From JAGQIB01 sp041393395 (GTDB lineage: Bacteria; ARS69): 64,000 bases of DNA. Both the position numbers and the translations under genes were made by a program. The DNA lies in assembly GCA_041393395.1 (NCBI GenBank), contig JAWKKG010000004.1:1-64000 (forward strand), in the 5' to 3' direction. Shown here in pieces: positions 43,509 through 51,940 of this stretch. The notes under the pieces are model-generated. The model made no database searches, was not told the DNA's origin, and saw only the letters and a list, made by a program, of their open reading frames with translations. How positions within the stretch are numbered: position 1 is the stretch's first letter; every line of letters starts with the position of its first letter.

Positions 43509-43648
43509 CCCCCTCGAGTCGCGAGCCGAGATGGGTGGGCCGAGACGGGCGGGCCGGGACGACCTTCGTTCCGGCTCGTCCCGTCGGGTCGACCGGTTGG
43601 ATTCGGGCTGCTATCCTGCCCGATCAAACCCCAGCGAGGAGGCGCAAC

Positions 43649-45034
43649 GTGAAAGACGTTCTCGATCGCGTGGACGCGGACCGCGAGGAGTCGGTTCGGC
43701 GGCTCGAGGAGTTCCTGCGAATTCCGAGCATCAGCACCGACGCGGAGCGGGCCGGAGACGTCCGCCGTGCGGCGGACTACCTGGCCGGCGTCTTCCGCGA
43801 ATCCGGGGTGAAGAAGGTCGAGGTCCTGCCCACGAAAGGGCACCCGATCGTCCTCGCCGAGCACCTGGAGGATCCGTCCGCTCCGACCCTCCTGGTCTAT
43901 GGCCACTACGACGTCCAGCCGATTGCGAATCGCGCCGAGTGGAAGTCGGATCCGTTCGTGCCCGAGATTCGCGACGGCAAGATCTGGGCCCGCGGTGCGA
44001 CGGACGACAAGGGCCAGCTTCTCACGCACGTCCTCGCGGCGAAGGCGCATCTCGACGTGCGTGGCCGGCTGCCGCTGAACGTGAAGTTCCTGATCGAGGG
44101 GGAGGAGGAGATCGGCAGCGAGCACCTCGACGGGTTCGTCCGCGAGAATCGAGAGCGCCTCGCGTGCGACGCGATCGCGATCTCCGACACGGCGATGTAC
44201 TCGCCGGAGATTCCTTCGATCTGCACGGGCTTGCGGGGCATCGCGTACACGGAGTTCACGATCCGGTGCGCCACCAGTGACCTTCACTCCGGGTCCTTCG
44301 GTGGCGCGGTGGACAATCCGGCGCTCGTGCTCGCGCATCTGATCGCGGGCCTCAAGGACGAAGAGACGGGCCGGGTTCTGATCGACGGTTTCTACGACGG
44401 CATCATCGAGCCCACGCAGGACGAACGCGATCGCTGGGCGGAGCTGCCGAGTCCGGATGCGAAGTACCTCGAGATGACCGGCGTCCCCGCGCTCTACGGA
44501 GAGCGGCCCTACCCCGTGCTCGAGCGGATCTGGGCGCGGCCGTCGCTCGACGTGAACGGCATCTGGGGCGGTTTCACGGGCAAGGGCAGCATGACCGTGC
44601 TGCCGGCCCGCGCGAGCGCGAAGGTCAGCATGCGACTCGTTCCCGGGCAGTCGCCGAAGGACGTGGCCAAGAAGCTCGAGGCACATCTCCGCAAGCACCT
44701 GCCGAAGACCGCGGTGCTCGAGCGCTTCGAGGATCTTCACGGCGGGCAGCCGTGGGTCGCGGAACTCGACCATCCCGCCGTGCAAGCGGCATTCCGCGCG
44801 GTGGAGCAGGGTTTCGGGAAGAAGCCCGTCCCCTCGCGGGAGGGTGGCTCGATCCCGATCGTCCAGCTCTTCACGGAGACCTTGCGCGCGCCCGCCGTGC
44901 TGATGGGTTTCGGTCTGCACGACGAAGGAGCGCACGGTCCGGACGAGCATTTCGACCTCGGGAACTTCCTGGCGGGAATCCGGAGTGCGGCCTGCTACTT
45001 CGACGAGTTCCCCCGGGCCGTTTCCCGCGCGTGA
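43649..45034 (+). CDS. M20 family dipeptidase/metallopeptidase
   Basis: 461 residues of the M20 family (CNDP/ArgE-DapE-type). The first metal motif is LLVYGHYDVQP (His and Asp), the bridging Asp is in RGATDDKGQL, and the general-base pair is in IEGEEEIGSE. The dimerisation 'lid' domain follows (DLHSGSFGGAVDNPAL). There is no signal peptide, so the protein is cytoplasmic; it likely cleaves dipeptides. GAGGAGG is 6-7 bases before GTG 43649. It overlaps the next gene by GTGA. Confidence 0.92.
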   Translation: MKDVLDRVDADREESVRRLEEFLRIPSISTDAERAGDVRRAADYLAGVFRESGVKKVEVLPTKGHPIVLAEHLEDPSAPTLLVYGHYDVQPIANRAEWKSDPFVPEIRDGKIWARGATDDKGQLLTHVLAAKAHLDVRGRLPLNVKFLIEGEEEIGSEHLDGFVRENRERLACDAIAISDTAMYSPEIPSICTGLRGIAYTEFTIRCATSDLHSGSFGGAVDNPALVLAHLIAGLKDEETGRVLIDGFYDGIIEPTQDERDRWAELPSPDAKYLEMTGVPALYGERPYPVLERIWARPSLDVNGIWGGFTGKGSMTVLPARASAKVSMRLVPGQSPKDVAKKLEAHLRKHLPKTAVLERFEDLHGGQPWVAELDHPAVQAAFRAVEQGFGKKPVPSREGGSIPIVQLFTETLRAPAVLMGFGLHDEGAHGPDEHFDLGNFLAGIRSAACYFDEFPRAVSRA

Positions 45035-46338
45035 CGGCCCACGGGCGGGCCGCACGCGAAGATCGGCGCAAGCTCGTTCATGCCGCCACGGGATCGCTCG
45101 CGCTCCTGCTGCGTTGGCTTTCGCCGCCGCTCGCACTGGGACTGGGTCTCGCGTTGCTGGTCCACAACATCGTGCTGTTCCGGCGGTGGGCGCCTTCGCT
45201 CCTGCGGCCGGCACCGGACGTGGGGGTGTTGATGTACCCGGTGGCGGTGCTCGGCCTGATCCTCGCGTTCCCCACGCGTCCGGATGTCGCGGCGGGGGCC
45301 TGGGCCGTACTCGCGATCGGCGACGGAGTGGCGAGTCCTCTCGGTCGTCACCTCGGCGGTCCGCGATTGCCGTGGAACCCGGACAAACGGTGGAGCGGCA
45401 CGCTCGGCTTCGCGGCGATCGGCGGTCTCGCGGGAGCGCTGGTGGCGTGGTTCGTAGCGGGGCACGGCGACTGGACGGACCGATTGCCGATCGCGTTCGC
45501 GGCGGCGGGCGTCGCCGCGATCGTGGAGTCGGCGGCTCGCGCGGGAGACGACAATCTGCCGGTGGCCGCCACCGCGGCGATTCTGTTCGCGTTCGGGCTG
45601 GGAGCGGTCGGGGGAGGGATTCCGGGGGACGTGCTGGCCACGCTGGCTACCCGCGTCGGTCCGGCGGCGCTCGTCGCCGTGCCGCTCGCGGCGATCTCGA
45701 TCGGCCTGCGCGTGACCGATACGCAGGGAGCGGCCGTGGGGGGACTGCTTCTCCTGGCCGCGATCCTGGGAGGCGGACCGGGGGTCGGGGCGGCGCTCGT
45801 GGCGTTCGTCGTGCTGGGAACGGTCGCGACCCGCCTCGGCGGGGCGCGAAAGAGGGAGCTCGGTGTGGCGGAACCGAATCGGGGACGTCGAGGCGCGGCG
45901 CACGCGCTCGCGAACGCGGTCTGCGGGGCGGTGGCGGCGCTCGCCGTGCCGCTGGCGGGCTGGCCGCGACTCGTGTCCGTGGCCGCGTTCGCGACCGCCG
46001 CGGGCGATACGCTGGCCACGGAGGTCGGACAGCTCGGGCGCGCGCGACCGTGGTCGCTGGTGTCGGGATGTCGCGTGAACGTCGGAACCCCCGGGGCGGT
46101 TTCCGCGCTCGGAGTGCTCGCGGGGGTGGCCGGTGCCCTCGCGGTAGGAACGGTCGCCGTGGCGTTCGGAGCGATCCGCCCCTCCATGCTCCCCGCGGTC
46201 GTCGGAGGATCCGTGGTGGGTACCACGGTGGAGTCGTTGCTGGCCGCCGCCGGCGCGCCCCTCGGTCACCACGCCCGAAACCTTCTCAACACGGCATTCG
46301 GCGCGGGGGCGGCGATCGCCCTGGGGGGGACGCACTAG
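45031..46338 (+). CDS. Fused polyprenol/phytol kinase-like and DUF92 membrane protein
   Basis: 435 residues, about 12 membrane helices. The N-terminal half resembles the dolichol kinase/phytol kinase (SEC59/VTE5) group: RRKLVHAATGSLALLL, AIGDGVASPLGRHLGG, DKRWSGTLGF. The C-terminal half matches DUF92: AEPNRGRRGAAHALANAVCG, AAGDTLATEVGQLG, VNVGTPGAVSALGVLAG, HHARNLLNTAFGA. In plants VTE5 phosphorylates phytol and VTE6, a DUF92 protein, makes the diphosphate; the fusion would put both steps in one chain. The activity is inference from family. It starts by overlapping the M20 stop and is followed directly by the transporter gene. Confidence 0.82.
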   Translation: MTAHGRAAREDRRKLVHAATGSLALLLRWLSPPLALGLGLALLVHNIVLFRRWAPSLLRPAPDVGVLMYPVAVLGLILAFPTRPDVAAGAWAVLAIGDGVASPLGRHLGGPRLPWNPDKRWSGTLGFAAIGGLAGALVAWFVAGHGDWTDRLPIAFAAAGVAAIVESAARAGDDNLPVAATAAILFAFGLGAVGGGIPGDVLATLATRVGPAALVAVPLAAISIGLRVTDTQGAAVGGLLLLAAILGGGPGVGAALVAFVVLGTVATRLGGARKRELGVAEPNRGRRGAAHALANAVCGAVAALAVPLAGWPRLVSVAAFATAAGDTLATEVGQLGRARPWSLVSGCRVNVGTPGAVSALGVLAGVAGALAVGTVAVAFGAIRPSMLPAVVGGSVVGTTVESLLAAAGAPLGHHARNLLNTAFGAGAAIALGGTH

Positions 46339-47724
46339 GTGTTCCGTCGCTATCGCCGACACATTCTCGTCCTCGGCGTGCTGCTGCTCGCCGTGTTCTG
46401 CTTCGCGCCGACGCCGGAAGGACTGAGCACGGAAGGCCAGCGGTGTCTCGGCATCTTCGCGACCTGCGGTCTCTTCTGGGTGACGGGCGTTCTCCCGCTC
46501 GCGGTCACGAGCCTTCTCGTGCTCGCCCTGCTGCCGCTGCTCGGCGTGATGTCGGCCGATCAGGCATTCGCCCTCTTCGGCAACCGCGCGGTCTTCTTCA
46601 TCCTCGGCGCCCTCGTGCTGGCCGCCTCGATGATCTCCACCGGACTGTCCGCGCGAGTCGCGCTCCTCGTCGTGTCGCGGTTCGGGCGGAGCCCACGGAC
46701 CTTTCTGCTCGGCGTGCTCCTGTCCGCGGCGTTCCTTTCGCTCTGGATGCCGGAGCACGCGGTGGCCGCGATGATGTTTCCGGTGGTGCTGCAGATCGTT
46801 CACGCGTTGAACCTCACGCCCGGACGATCGGAGTGGGGGAAAGCGGTGTTCCTGGCGCTCGGGTGGGGTGCCGTGATCGGCGGGATCGCCACGCTGCTCG
46901 GTGGGGCGCGGAATCCGCTCGCTCTCGCAATCCTGTACCAGACCACCGGGGACACGGTCGGCTTCTTCGAGTGGATGCGGGCCGCGCTGCCGCTCTCGGT
47001 CGGATTGCTCGCCGTCACCGCGGTCCTGCTCGGGCGGATCGCCGCGCGCGAGGAAGTCGATATCGCTCCCTGCCGGGCCGTTCTCGAACGTCGTCTCGCG
47101 GAGGCGGGGCCGATGACGCGCGCGGAGAAGCGCCTCTCCTGGATCGGCATCGCCACGATCCTGGCCTGGATCTTCCTCGGGCACGACTTCGGACTGGCCC
47201 AGATCTCGGTGCTGTCCGCGGTGCTCCTGTTCGTGTTCCGCGTCACGGACTGGTCGGCGGTCGAGGAGCACGTGAACTGGGGCATCATCATCATGTACGG
47301 GGGGGCGGTCGCGCTCGGGTCGGCGCTGGTCGACTCCGGGGCCGCGCACTGGCTCGCCCTCGTTCTCGTCTCGAACTCCATGGTGCCGCCGTTCCTCGTG
47401 CTCGTGGCGATCGCGGCCGGCACGCTCATCCTCACGGAGGGCATCTCGAACTCGGCCGCGGTCGCGGTGGTCCTCCCGATCGCGCTCTCGCTCGCGGAGT
47501 TCGAGGGCATCTCGGCAAAGCTGATCGCGTTCACGGTGGCCCTGCCCGCGGGCCTCGCGTTCTGCCTGCCGATGGGAAGCCCCCCGAACGCGATCACGTA
47601 CTCCGCGGGCTACTTCCGGCTCCGCGACGTTCTCGTGCTGGGGCTCGTGCTCAAGGCGGTGGGGCTCGGAATCATGCTGGGATTGATGCACTGGGTCTGG
47701 CCGGCCCTGGGGTTCGGACTGTAG
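46339..47724 (+). CDS. SLC13/DASS family anion:sodium symporter
   Basis: 461 residues with about 11-12 membrane helices. The two family SNT-like motifs are recognisable (MPEHAVAAMM with the following helix; TEGISNSAAVAVVLPIALSL). Ends in the conserved MGSPPNAITYSAGYFRLRD. Members carry dicarboxylates, citrate or sulfate with Na+; the substrate here is not determined. GTG 46339 starts immediately after the preceding TAG, so it is probably co-transcribed with the fused kinase-like gene. Confidence 0.88.
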   Translation: MFRRYRRHILVLGVLLLAVFCFAPTPEGLSTEGQRCLGIFATCGLFWVTGVLPLAVTSLLVLALLPLLGVMSADQAFALFGNRAVFFILGALVLAASMISTGLSARVALLVVSRFGRSPRTFLLGVLLSAAFLSLWMPEHAVAAMMFPVVLQIVHALNLTPGRSEWGKAVFLALGWGAVIGGIATLLGGARNPLALAILYQTTGDTVGFFEWMRAALPLSVGLLAVTAVLLGRIAAREEVDIAPCRAVLERRLAEAGPMTRAEKRLSWIGIATILAWIFLGHDFGLAQISVLSAVLLFVFRVTDWSAVEEHVNWGIIIMYGGAVALGSALVDSGAAHWLALVLVSNSMVPPFLVLVAIAAGTLILTEGISNSAAVAVVLPIALSLAEFEGISAKLIAFTVALPAGLAFCLPMGSPPNAITYSAGYFRLRDVLVLGLVLKAVGLGIMLGLMHWVWPALGFGL

Positions 47725-47758
47725 TTTGGGGCTTCGCGCATCCGGGAGGGAGAACACC

Positions 47759-48274
47759 ATGGACACCACCAGGGGCCGCACGCTGATCGTCCTGACCGCC
47801 CTCCGGTTCTCGGAGGAGTACGGCGCGGCCGCCCTGCGGGCCGCGGCGAAGCGCTCGGAGGACGTCGTGCTCGGTCTCGTGGTCGACCGGGACCTGTCCG
47901 AGGCCGTCGCCGGCCAGCTCGCGGACGTGGGCTTCCTCGGGGAACGCCTGATGCACGAGTTCCGGGAGACGATGCTCCAGGAGTACCGGACCCGCGGCCT
48001 CGCGCACCTGAAGGAGCTCGAGCAGGAAGCGCGTCGCCTCGGCCTGCAGGTCGAAACGCGAGTGGTGGATGGAGCGTTCCGGGCTTCCGTGTTCGCGCTC
48101 GCGCAGCAGACGGGAGCGAGCCGGATCGCGGTCGCACGAATGAACACGGCCCATGTTTCGCGGCTGTTCTTCGGCAGCGAGATCGAGCACCTCGCGAAAG
48201 AGGCCCGGATTCCGGTAGACGTTTACCTGCTTACCGGAGAGGTGGCCGCGACCGCCGGGGGCTCGCGCGCCTGA
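47759..48274 (+). CDS. UspA-like protein
   Basis: 171 residues with the alternating strand-helix pattern of the universal stress protein fold (TLIVLTALRFSEEYGAAALRAAAKR at the start, RIPVDVYLLTG at the end). The ATP-binding Gly-rich loop G-2x-G-9x-G-S/T is not present; its place is taken by VARMNTAHVSRLFFGSEIEHLAK, so nucleotide binding is doubtful. GGGAGGGAG precedes the ATG. Cytoplasmic. Role unknown. Confidence 0.75.
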   Translation: MDTTRGRTLIVLTALRFSEEYGAAALRAAAKRSEDVVLGLVVDRDLSEAVAGQLADVGFLGERLMHEFRETMLQEYRTRGLAHLKELEQEARRLGLQVETRVVDGAFRASVFALAQQTGASRIAVARMNTAHVSRLFFGSEIEHLAKEARIPVDVYLLTGEVAATAGGSRA

Positions 48275-48676
48275 TCGCCCGTTGCGTGACCACGACCGAC
48301 GAGCCGGCCCGTCCCTGATCCCCGCCCGCTCCGCCGCCGATCGGGCTCGTCCGCACGCTGGATGGCCGGTGGCTCCAACCCGTTGCGAGACTGCCGTTTC
48401 CGGGCGCGGAAGACCATGGTCGGTCGGGGCGGATGGTCTCTAAGCCATCAAAAGACAACACGTTGGGACGATCCTGTGATCCAGGACAGGAGCTGGTGAC
48501 TCCAAGCCCCGACCATGCGCCAACCACCACCGCTTCCCTTGCTTGACCCTTTGCGTCGGGGCTTGCTATTCTTTGCCGGTCTCGCGCCGTTTCTGGCCGA
48601 TTCTGCGGCCGACCCTTGGAGTCGAGCGCGAGGACCGACTCCGCTTTCTTGCCTCGTTCCCCGGGGAGTGGATGGC
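48275..48676. other. Non-coding gap of 402 bp upstream of the first HU gene
   Basis: No gene is supported. The right part carries the promoter at 48543. GGTCGGGGC (about 48423-48431) and GCCCCGACC (about 48506-48514) are inverted copies about 80 bases apart, which might fold but have no clear role. Otherwise I see nothing. Confidence 0.6.
48543..48572 (+). promoter_or_regulatory. Sigma70-like promoter for the first HU gene
   Basis: TTGACC (48543-48548), 18-base spacer, TATTCT (48567-48572), about 105 bases before the ATG. Confidence 0.6.
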
Positions 48677-48961
48677 ATGACCAAGGCCGATCTGGTGGAG
48701 CAGATCGCGATCTCGACCGGGCTCACCAAGAAGGACACCGCGATGGCGGTGGACCATCTGATCCAGGCGGTGAAGGACGCTCTGCGGGAAGGGCGCCACA
48801 TCGAGATCCGCGGGTTCGGAACCTTCAAGGTCAAGCGTCGGAAGGCCCGGACCGCCCGCAATCCGAGAACGGGCGACCCGGTCCAGCTGCCGCCGCGGAA
48901 GGTCGCGGTGTTCAAGGTCTCGAAGGAGCTGAAGGACCGCATCTCGAGGAACGGCAACTAG
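48677..48961 (+). CDS. HU/IHF family DNA-binding protein
   Basis: 94 residues, complete HU/IHF fold: N-terminal MTKADLVEQIAISTGLTKKD, the middle helix, then IRGFGTFKVKRRKARTARNP with the arm containing RNPRTG and the intercalating Pro region. It bends DNA as a dimer. The ATG at 48677 matches the usual start; the frame extends upstream but has no HU homology there. It has its own promoter and is distinct in sequence from the second HU at 49534 (about half of the residues match). Confidence 0.93.
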   Translation: MTKADLVEQIAISTGLTKKDTAMAVDHLIQAVKDALREGRHIEIRGFGTFKVKRRKARTARNPRTGDPVQLPPRKVAVFKVSKELKDRISRNGN

Positions 48962-49049
48962 ACCGGCGATCCGCAGCCCCACTCCGGTCCACGGACAACT
49001 TGCCTCAACAGCGACGCGCCTCCGAGGTGGGGGCGCTGGAAGGACAGCC

Positions 49050-49241
49050 ATGTCGATCGAGATCATGGACATCGCGGAAGCCGCGACGTACCTGAACATC
49101 AAGAAGGGGACACTCTACCGACTCGCGAAGAGCGGTCAGATTCCCGGCACGAAGATCGGCGGCCAGTGGCGTTTCAAGCGCGAACGGCTCGACGAGCTCT
49201 TCCGCACCTCGGCTTCGGCGGACACCGACTCGCCCGAGTGA
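49050..49241 (+). CDS. Helix-turn-helix (excisionase/MerR-type) DNA-binding protein
   Basis: 63 residues: MSIEIMDIAEAATYLNIKK..., followed by GTLYRLAKSGQIPGTKIGGQWRF and KRERLDELF. This is the complete winged HTH of the excisionase/'HTH_17' family, with a short acidic tail (ASADTDSPE). No effector domain. Such proteins serve as small transcription factors or recombination directionality factors; here there is no integrase, so a regulator is more likely. GGAAGG is upstream of ATG 49050. Confidence 0.88.
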   Translation: MSIEIMDIAEAATYLNIKKGTLYRLAKSGQIPGTKIGGQWRFKRERLDELFRTSASADTDSPE

Positions 49242-49436
49242 TCGCGTCGGCACCGGCTGTTGGTGCCTCCGGGGGACGGGCCCGGGCGGTGTCGCTCCGC
49301 CTTGCGCCTTCGCTCGTTCATCCGGAGAGGCGCGCCCCGCCAGCGGTTCCCGTCTCGCCCTTCCCGAAACCCGCTCCGGCTTTGCTCCTCCGGCGACAAA
49401 AACCGGGAGAATGAGCGCCCGAGCGGGTTCCGCGGG

Positions 49437-49465
49437 TTGACACTCCTCCGCGCCGTTGGTAGGTT
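49437..49465 (+). promoter_or_regulatory. Sigma70-like promoter for the second HU gene
   Basis: A consensus TTGACA (49437-49442), 17-base spacer, TAGGTT (49460-49465), about 68 bases before ATG 49534. The 292-base gap from the HTH gene to this HU otherwise shows only a weak GGCACC/GGTGCC stem (49249-49267). Confidence 0.65.
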
Positions 49466-49533
49466 GCGCGCGGCTCTTCGACAGCCAACATGATGTTTCC
49501 GCCACGTGAAGTGGTTGGGTGGAGGAAGACGAA

Positions 49534-49803
49534 ATGAACAAGGCCGAGCTCATCGAGGCCGTCGTCAAGGCGACGAATCTGTCGAAGAAGGACGCGACCA
49601 ACGCGGTCAACGCCACGTTCACGACCATCAAGAAGGCCACCAAGAAGCCGGACGGCGTTTCCATCGTCGGCTTCGGCAGCTTCAACACGGTCAAGCGGAA
49701 GGCGCGCAAGGGCCGCAATCCGCAGACGGGCGAGCAGATCACGATCAAGGCTTCCAAGGGCGTCAAGTTCCGCGCCGGCAAGGCCTTCAAGGAGACCCTC
49801 TAG
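49534..49803 (+). CDS. HU family DNA-binding protein
   Basis: 89 residues, the standard HU length: MNKAELIEAVVKATNLSKKD, VSIVGFGSFNTVKRKARKGRNPQTGEQ. ATG 49534 with GGAGGA at 7-8 bases is chosen over the in-frame GTG 49519. It has its own promoter and is followed by two stem-loops. Likely an abundant chromosome-structuring protein. Confidence 0.95.
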   Translation: MNKAELIEAVVKATNLSKKDATNAVNATFTTIKKATKKPDGVSIVGFGSFNTVKRKARKGRNPQTGEQITIKASKGVKFRAGKAFKETL

Positions 49804-49807
49804 CACT

Positions 49808-49828
49808 TTCGGCGGAGGTTCCGCCGAA
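49808..49828 (+). terminator. Perfect 9-bp hairpin after HU
   Basis: TTCGGCGGA (49808-49816) pairs with TCCGCCGAA (49820-49828) over a GGT loop, 4 bases after the stop. No T-run; a stronger structure follows at 49864. Confidence 0.45.
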
Positions 49829-49863
49829 GCTGGTCGATTCCGATTCGAAGAGCCACCCCGAGA

Positions 49864-49900
49864 GAAGGCAGGCCGTGTCGCGCGGCCTGCCTTCACTTAT
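49864..49900 (+). terminator. Intrinsic terminator after HU
   Basis: GAAGGCAGGCCG (49864-49875) pairs with CGGCCTGCCTTC (49883-49894), 12 pairs, loop TGTCGCG, followed by ACTTAT. The best terminator candidate for the second HU gene. Confidence 0.7.
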
Positions 49901-50058
49901 TCTGGCGCGTCACGGCGCCGCGTCACACCCGTCGCGCTCGGTCGTTCCCCGGGACTCCGGGCCCGCGAGAGTGACCGCGGGGGCGATCCGCGTGTCCGGG
50001 GAGGCAGGGACACCGCCCGACGCGGGAACCGCCGCGCAAGTCGAGCGTTGGAGGGAGC

Positions 50059-50883
50059 ATGAGAATGCGAATCGGACTGCTGGGCGTGGCGCTCGCGACC
50101 GTGGCGGCAACCGGCGTGAGCGCGGATCCGCTCGACGATCTCGTCGACGCGATCGCTCGTTTCCGCGGCCTCGGAGACGAGTCCGTGTCCCGCTACCGGG
50201 TGGAGATGCGCGTCCCCGACGAGACGGAGGAGGTCGCACCGCTCGTGGAAACGTGGGAGGCCCCGGCGCGTCTCGGTATCCGGGCGGCCCACGCGTCCAC
50301 GCCCGCGGCGGTCGTGCGCGGGCTCGCCGTGTTCCTCGAGCCGCTGTTCGTCACTCGTTCCTCGATCTACTCGATCGACCTCGACAGCGGCCGCGACGTC
50401 GTCCGATCCGAGGGGCAGGTGAGTGTTTCGGAGACGGCGAGCGGACTCCGCTCGATTCGCGTGGTCCTGCCCGAGAATTCCGCGAACCTGCCCGAGATGC
50501 TGAAGGACCTGGTGGAGGTCGGCGCGACGCTGGACGGAGAGCGGAGGCTCGTGGACCTCACCGTGCGACTGCGAACGAACGGGACTCCGCAGGCCATGAC
50601 GGTCCATTGCGACTGGCAACCGCGGCAGCCGCAACCCGGTCACGCGACGTGGGTGCTTCCGAACGGCCAGGAGGTCGGGATCGAGACGGAGTTCCGGGAG
50701 GAATCCGGACGCCTCGTTCCGGCGTCGCGTCACGTCACGTTTCCGAGTCGCTACGATCCGGGCGACACCGAGAGCATCCGGGTGGAGTACGGGACGTACG
50801 AGATCGATCCGGAGATCCCCGAGGAGTTCTGGTCCGAGCGCGGCACGCTGCGATTCGACACGAACGGGCTCGTGACGAACTGA
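50059..50883 (+). CDS. Secreted protein of unknown function
   Basis: 274 residues. Signal peptide MRMRIGLLGVALATVAATGVSA. The mature part has an even mix of strands and helices resembling outer-membrane lipoprotein-sorting (LolA/LolB-like) proteins in pattern (YRVEMRVPDETEEVAPLVETWEAPARLGI, RFDTNGLVTN), but no signature is decisive. TTGGAGGGAG precedes the ATG; an ATG at 50065 is an alternative. It converges on the minus-strand lipoprotein gene. Function unknown. Confidence 0.75.
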   Translation: MRMRIGLLGVALATVAATGVSADPLDDLVDAIARFRGLGDESVSRYRVEMRVPDETEEVAPLVETWEAPARLGIRAAHASTPAAVVRGLAVFLEPLFVTRSSIYSIDLDSGRDVVRSEGQVSVSETASGLRSIRVVLPENSANLPEMLKDLVEVGATLDGERRLVDLTVRLRTNGTPQAMTVHCDWQPRQPQPGHATWVLPNGQEVGIETEFREESGRLVPASRHVTFPSRYDPGDTESIRVEYGTYEIDPEIPEEFWSERGTLRFDTNGLVTN

Positions 50884-50910
50884 CGTCGGCGCCCCGCGTC
50901 GACGTTCGCC

Positions 50911-50925
50911 CCCCGCTGCGCGGGG
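50911..50925. terminator. Short bidirectional hairpin between convergent genes
   Basis: CCCCGC (50911-50916) pairs with GCGGGG (50920-50925) over TGC, in the gap between the genes at 50059 (plus) and 50932 (minus). Weak. Confidence 0.4.
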
Positions 50926-50931
50926 CAAGAT

Positions 50932-51765
50932 CTAGAAGAGCAGCAGGATCAGGGTCAGCACGCCGCCGGCCACGGCCGCGCCCGCGAACGTCCGCTCGCC
51001 GGAGGCGTTTCCGTCCGGAGTCTCGTCCAGCAGCACCGAGCGGCCGAAGAACAACGTCGCCGCCCAGAGCAGCGTGACGATCGCGAGATCACCCCGCGAG
51101 ATCGAGAACAACAGGGGATCGGACGGCCAGGGCTGGCCGGTGACGCGCCACGCGTGGATACCGCCGAGCAGGAACAGGCCGGCGATCGCGGCCGCGACGC
51201 CGAAGCCGCCCAGCATCCCGGCCGGGCCCGCGCTCATCCGGGAGCGCAGGCACTGGACGCCGGCGAACCCCGCGCTCAGGTAGAACAGGGTCGCGAGGAA
51301 ACCCGAGAGGGCGCTGATGCCGCCGAGCAGGCGGGACGAGCTGCCCTCGTAGCGGAGCCGGTACGACTTGCCCTCCGCCGCGCCGCGGGGAAGCGCCACG
51401 ACGAGTCCGGCCGCGTCCCGGGCCTCGATCACGTAGCGAACCACGGTGCCGCGCGGTTCGGCCGGCAGATGGCCGACCGCTTCGCCCTCTGCTCCGATCG
51501 AGAGCGGGACCTTCTCGTCCGAGTCGCTGCCCACGATGCGGATCCAGGCCTCGAGCCGCGGGGCCTCGAGCGAGCTTCGGATACGTGCGCGGATCTCGGC
51601 CGGCTCGCCGGCCGGCGTGTGCCCGGGCGGGTTGTGCTCGACGCGCAGCGACAGGCGACGGTGCTCCTCGGCCGCATCACGGTCGCCGCCGCAGCCGGCG
51701 AGAACGGTGAGAACGGCCAGCGCGATCACGCTTGCCCGGCGACGACTTGCTCGGAGGCAGTGCAA
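50932..51765 (-). CDS. Membrane lipoprotein of unknown function
   Basis: About 277 residues from TTG 51765, which has GAGGAGG 5 bases upstream on the minus strand; the frame is open to 51831, giving an ATG start with a less plausible leader. It opens with a lipoprotein signal (RRRASVIALAVLTVLAGCGG, lipobox Cys25), an Ig-like ectodomain about 35-150 (RLSLRVEHNPPGHTPAGEPAEIRARIRSSLEAPRLEAW, VVRYVIEARDAAGLVVALP), then four membrane helices (GFLATLFYLSAGFAGVQCL, MLGGFGVAAAIAGLFLLGG, AIVTLLWAATLFFG, GAAVAGGVLTLILLLF). Not recognised. Confidence 0.72.
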   Translation of the reverse strand: MHCLRASRRRASVIALAVLTVLAGCGGDRDAAEEHRRLSLRVEHNPPGHTPAGEPAEIRARIRSSLEAPRLEAWIRIVGSDSDEKVPLSIGAEGEAVGHLPAEPRGTVVRYVIEARDAAGLVVALPRGAAEGKSYRLRYEGSSSRLLGGISALSGFLATLFYLSAGFAGVQCLRSRMSAGPAGMLGGFGVAAAIAGLFLLGGIHAWRVTGQPWPSDPLLFSISRGDLAIVTLLWAATLFFGRSVLLDETPDGNASGERTFAGAAVAGGVLTLILLLF

Positions 51766-51940
51766 CGGTTCCTCCTCGTGCGTTCGAGGCCCGAGGAGCA
51801 TAGGAAGTGCCCGCGCGGGCGTCAAGAACACCCGGGGCGCCGGCCCGGCGCGAATGCCCGAGGACGTCGCGGCGGCAGGAATCCCGGTTTCCCGTCCCGT
51901 GCCGGGCGGCTAGACTCGCGTCCGCGAAGGGGGCAGGCGG

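Noticed and set aside
49050..49241. Prophage or integrative element marked by the excisionase-like gene
   Set aside because: No integrase, attachment repeats or phage genes nearby; flanking genes are HU proteins.
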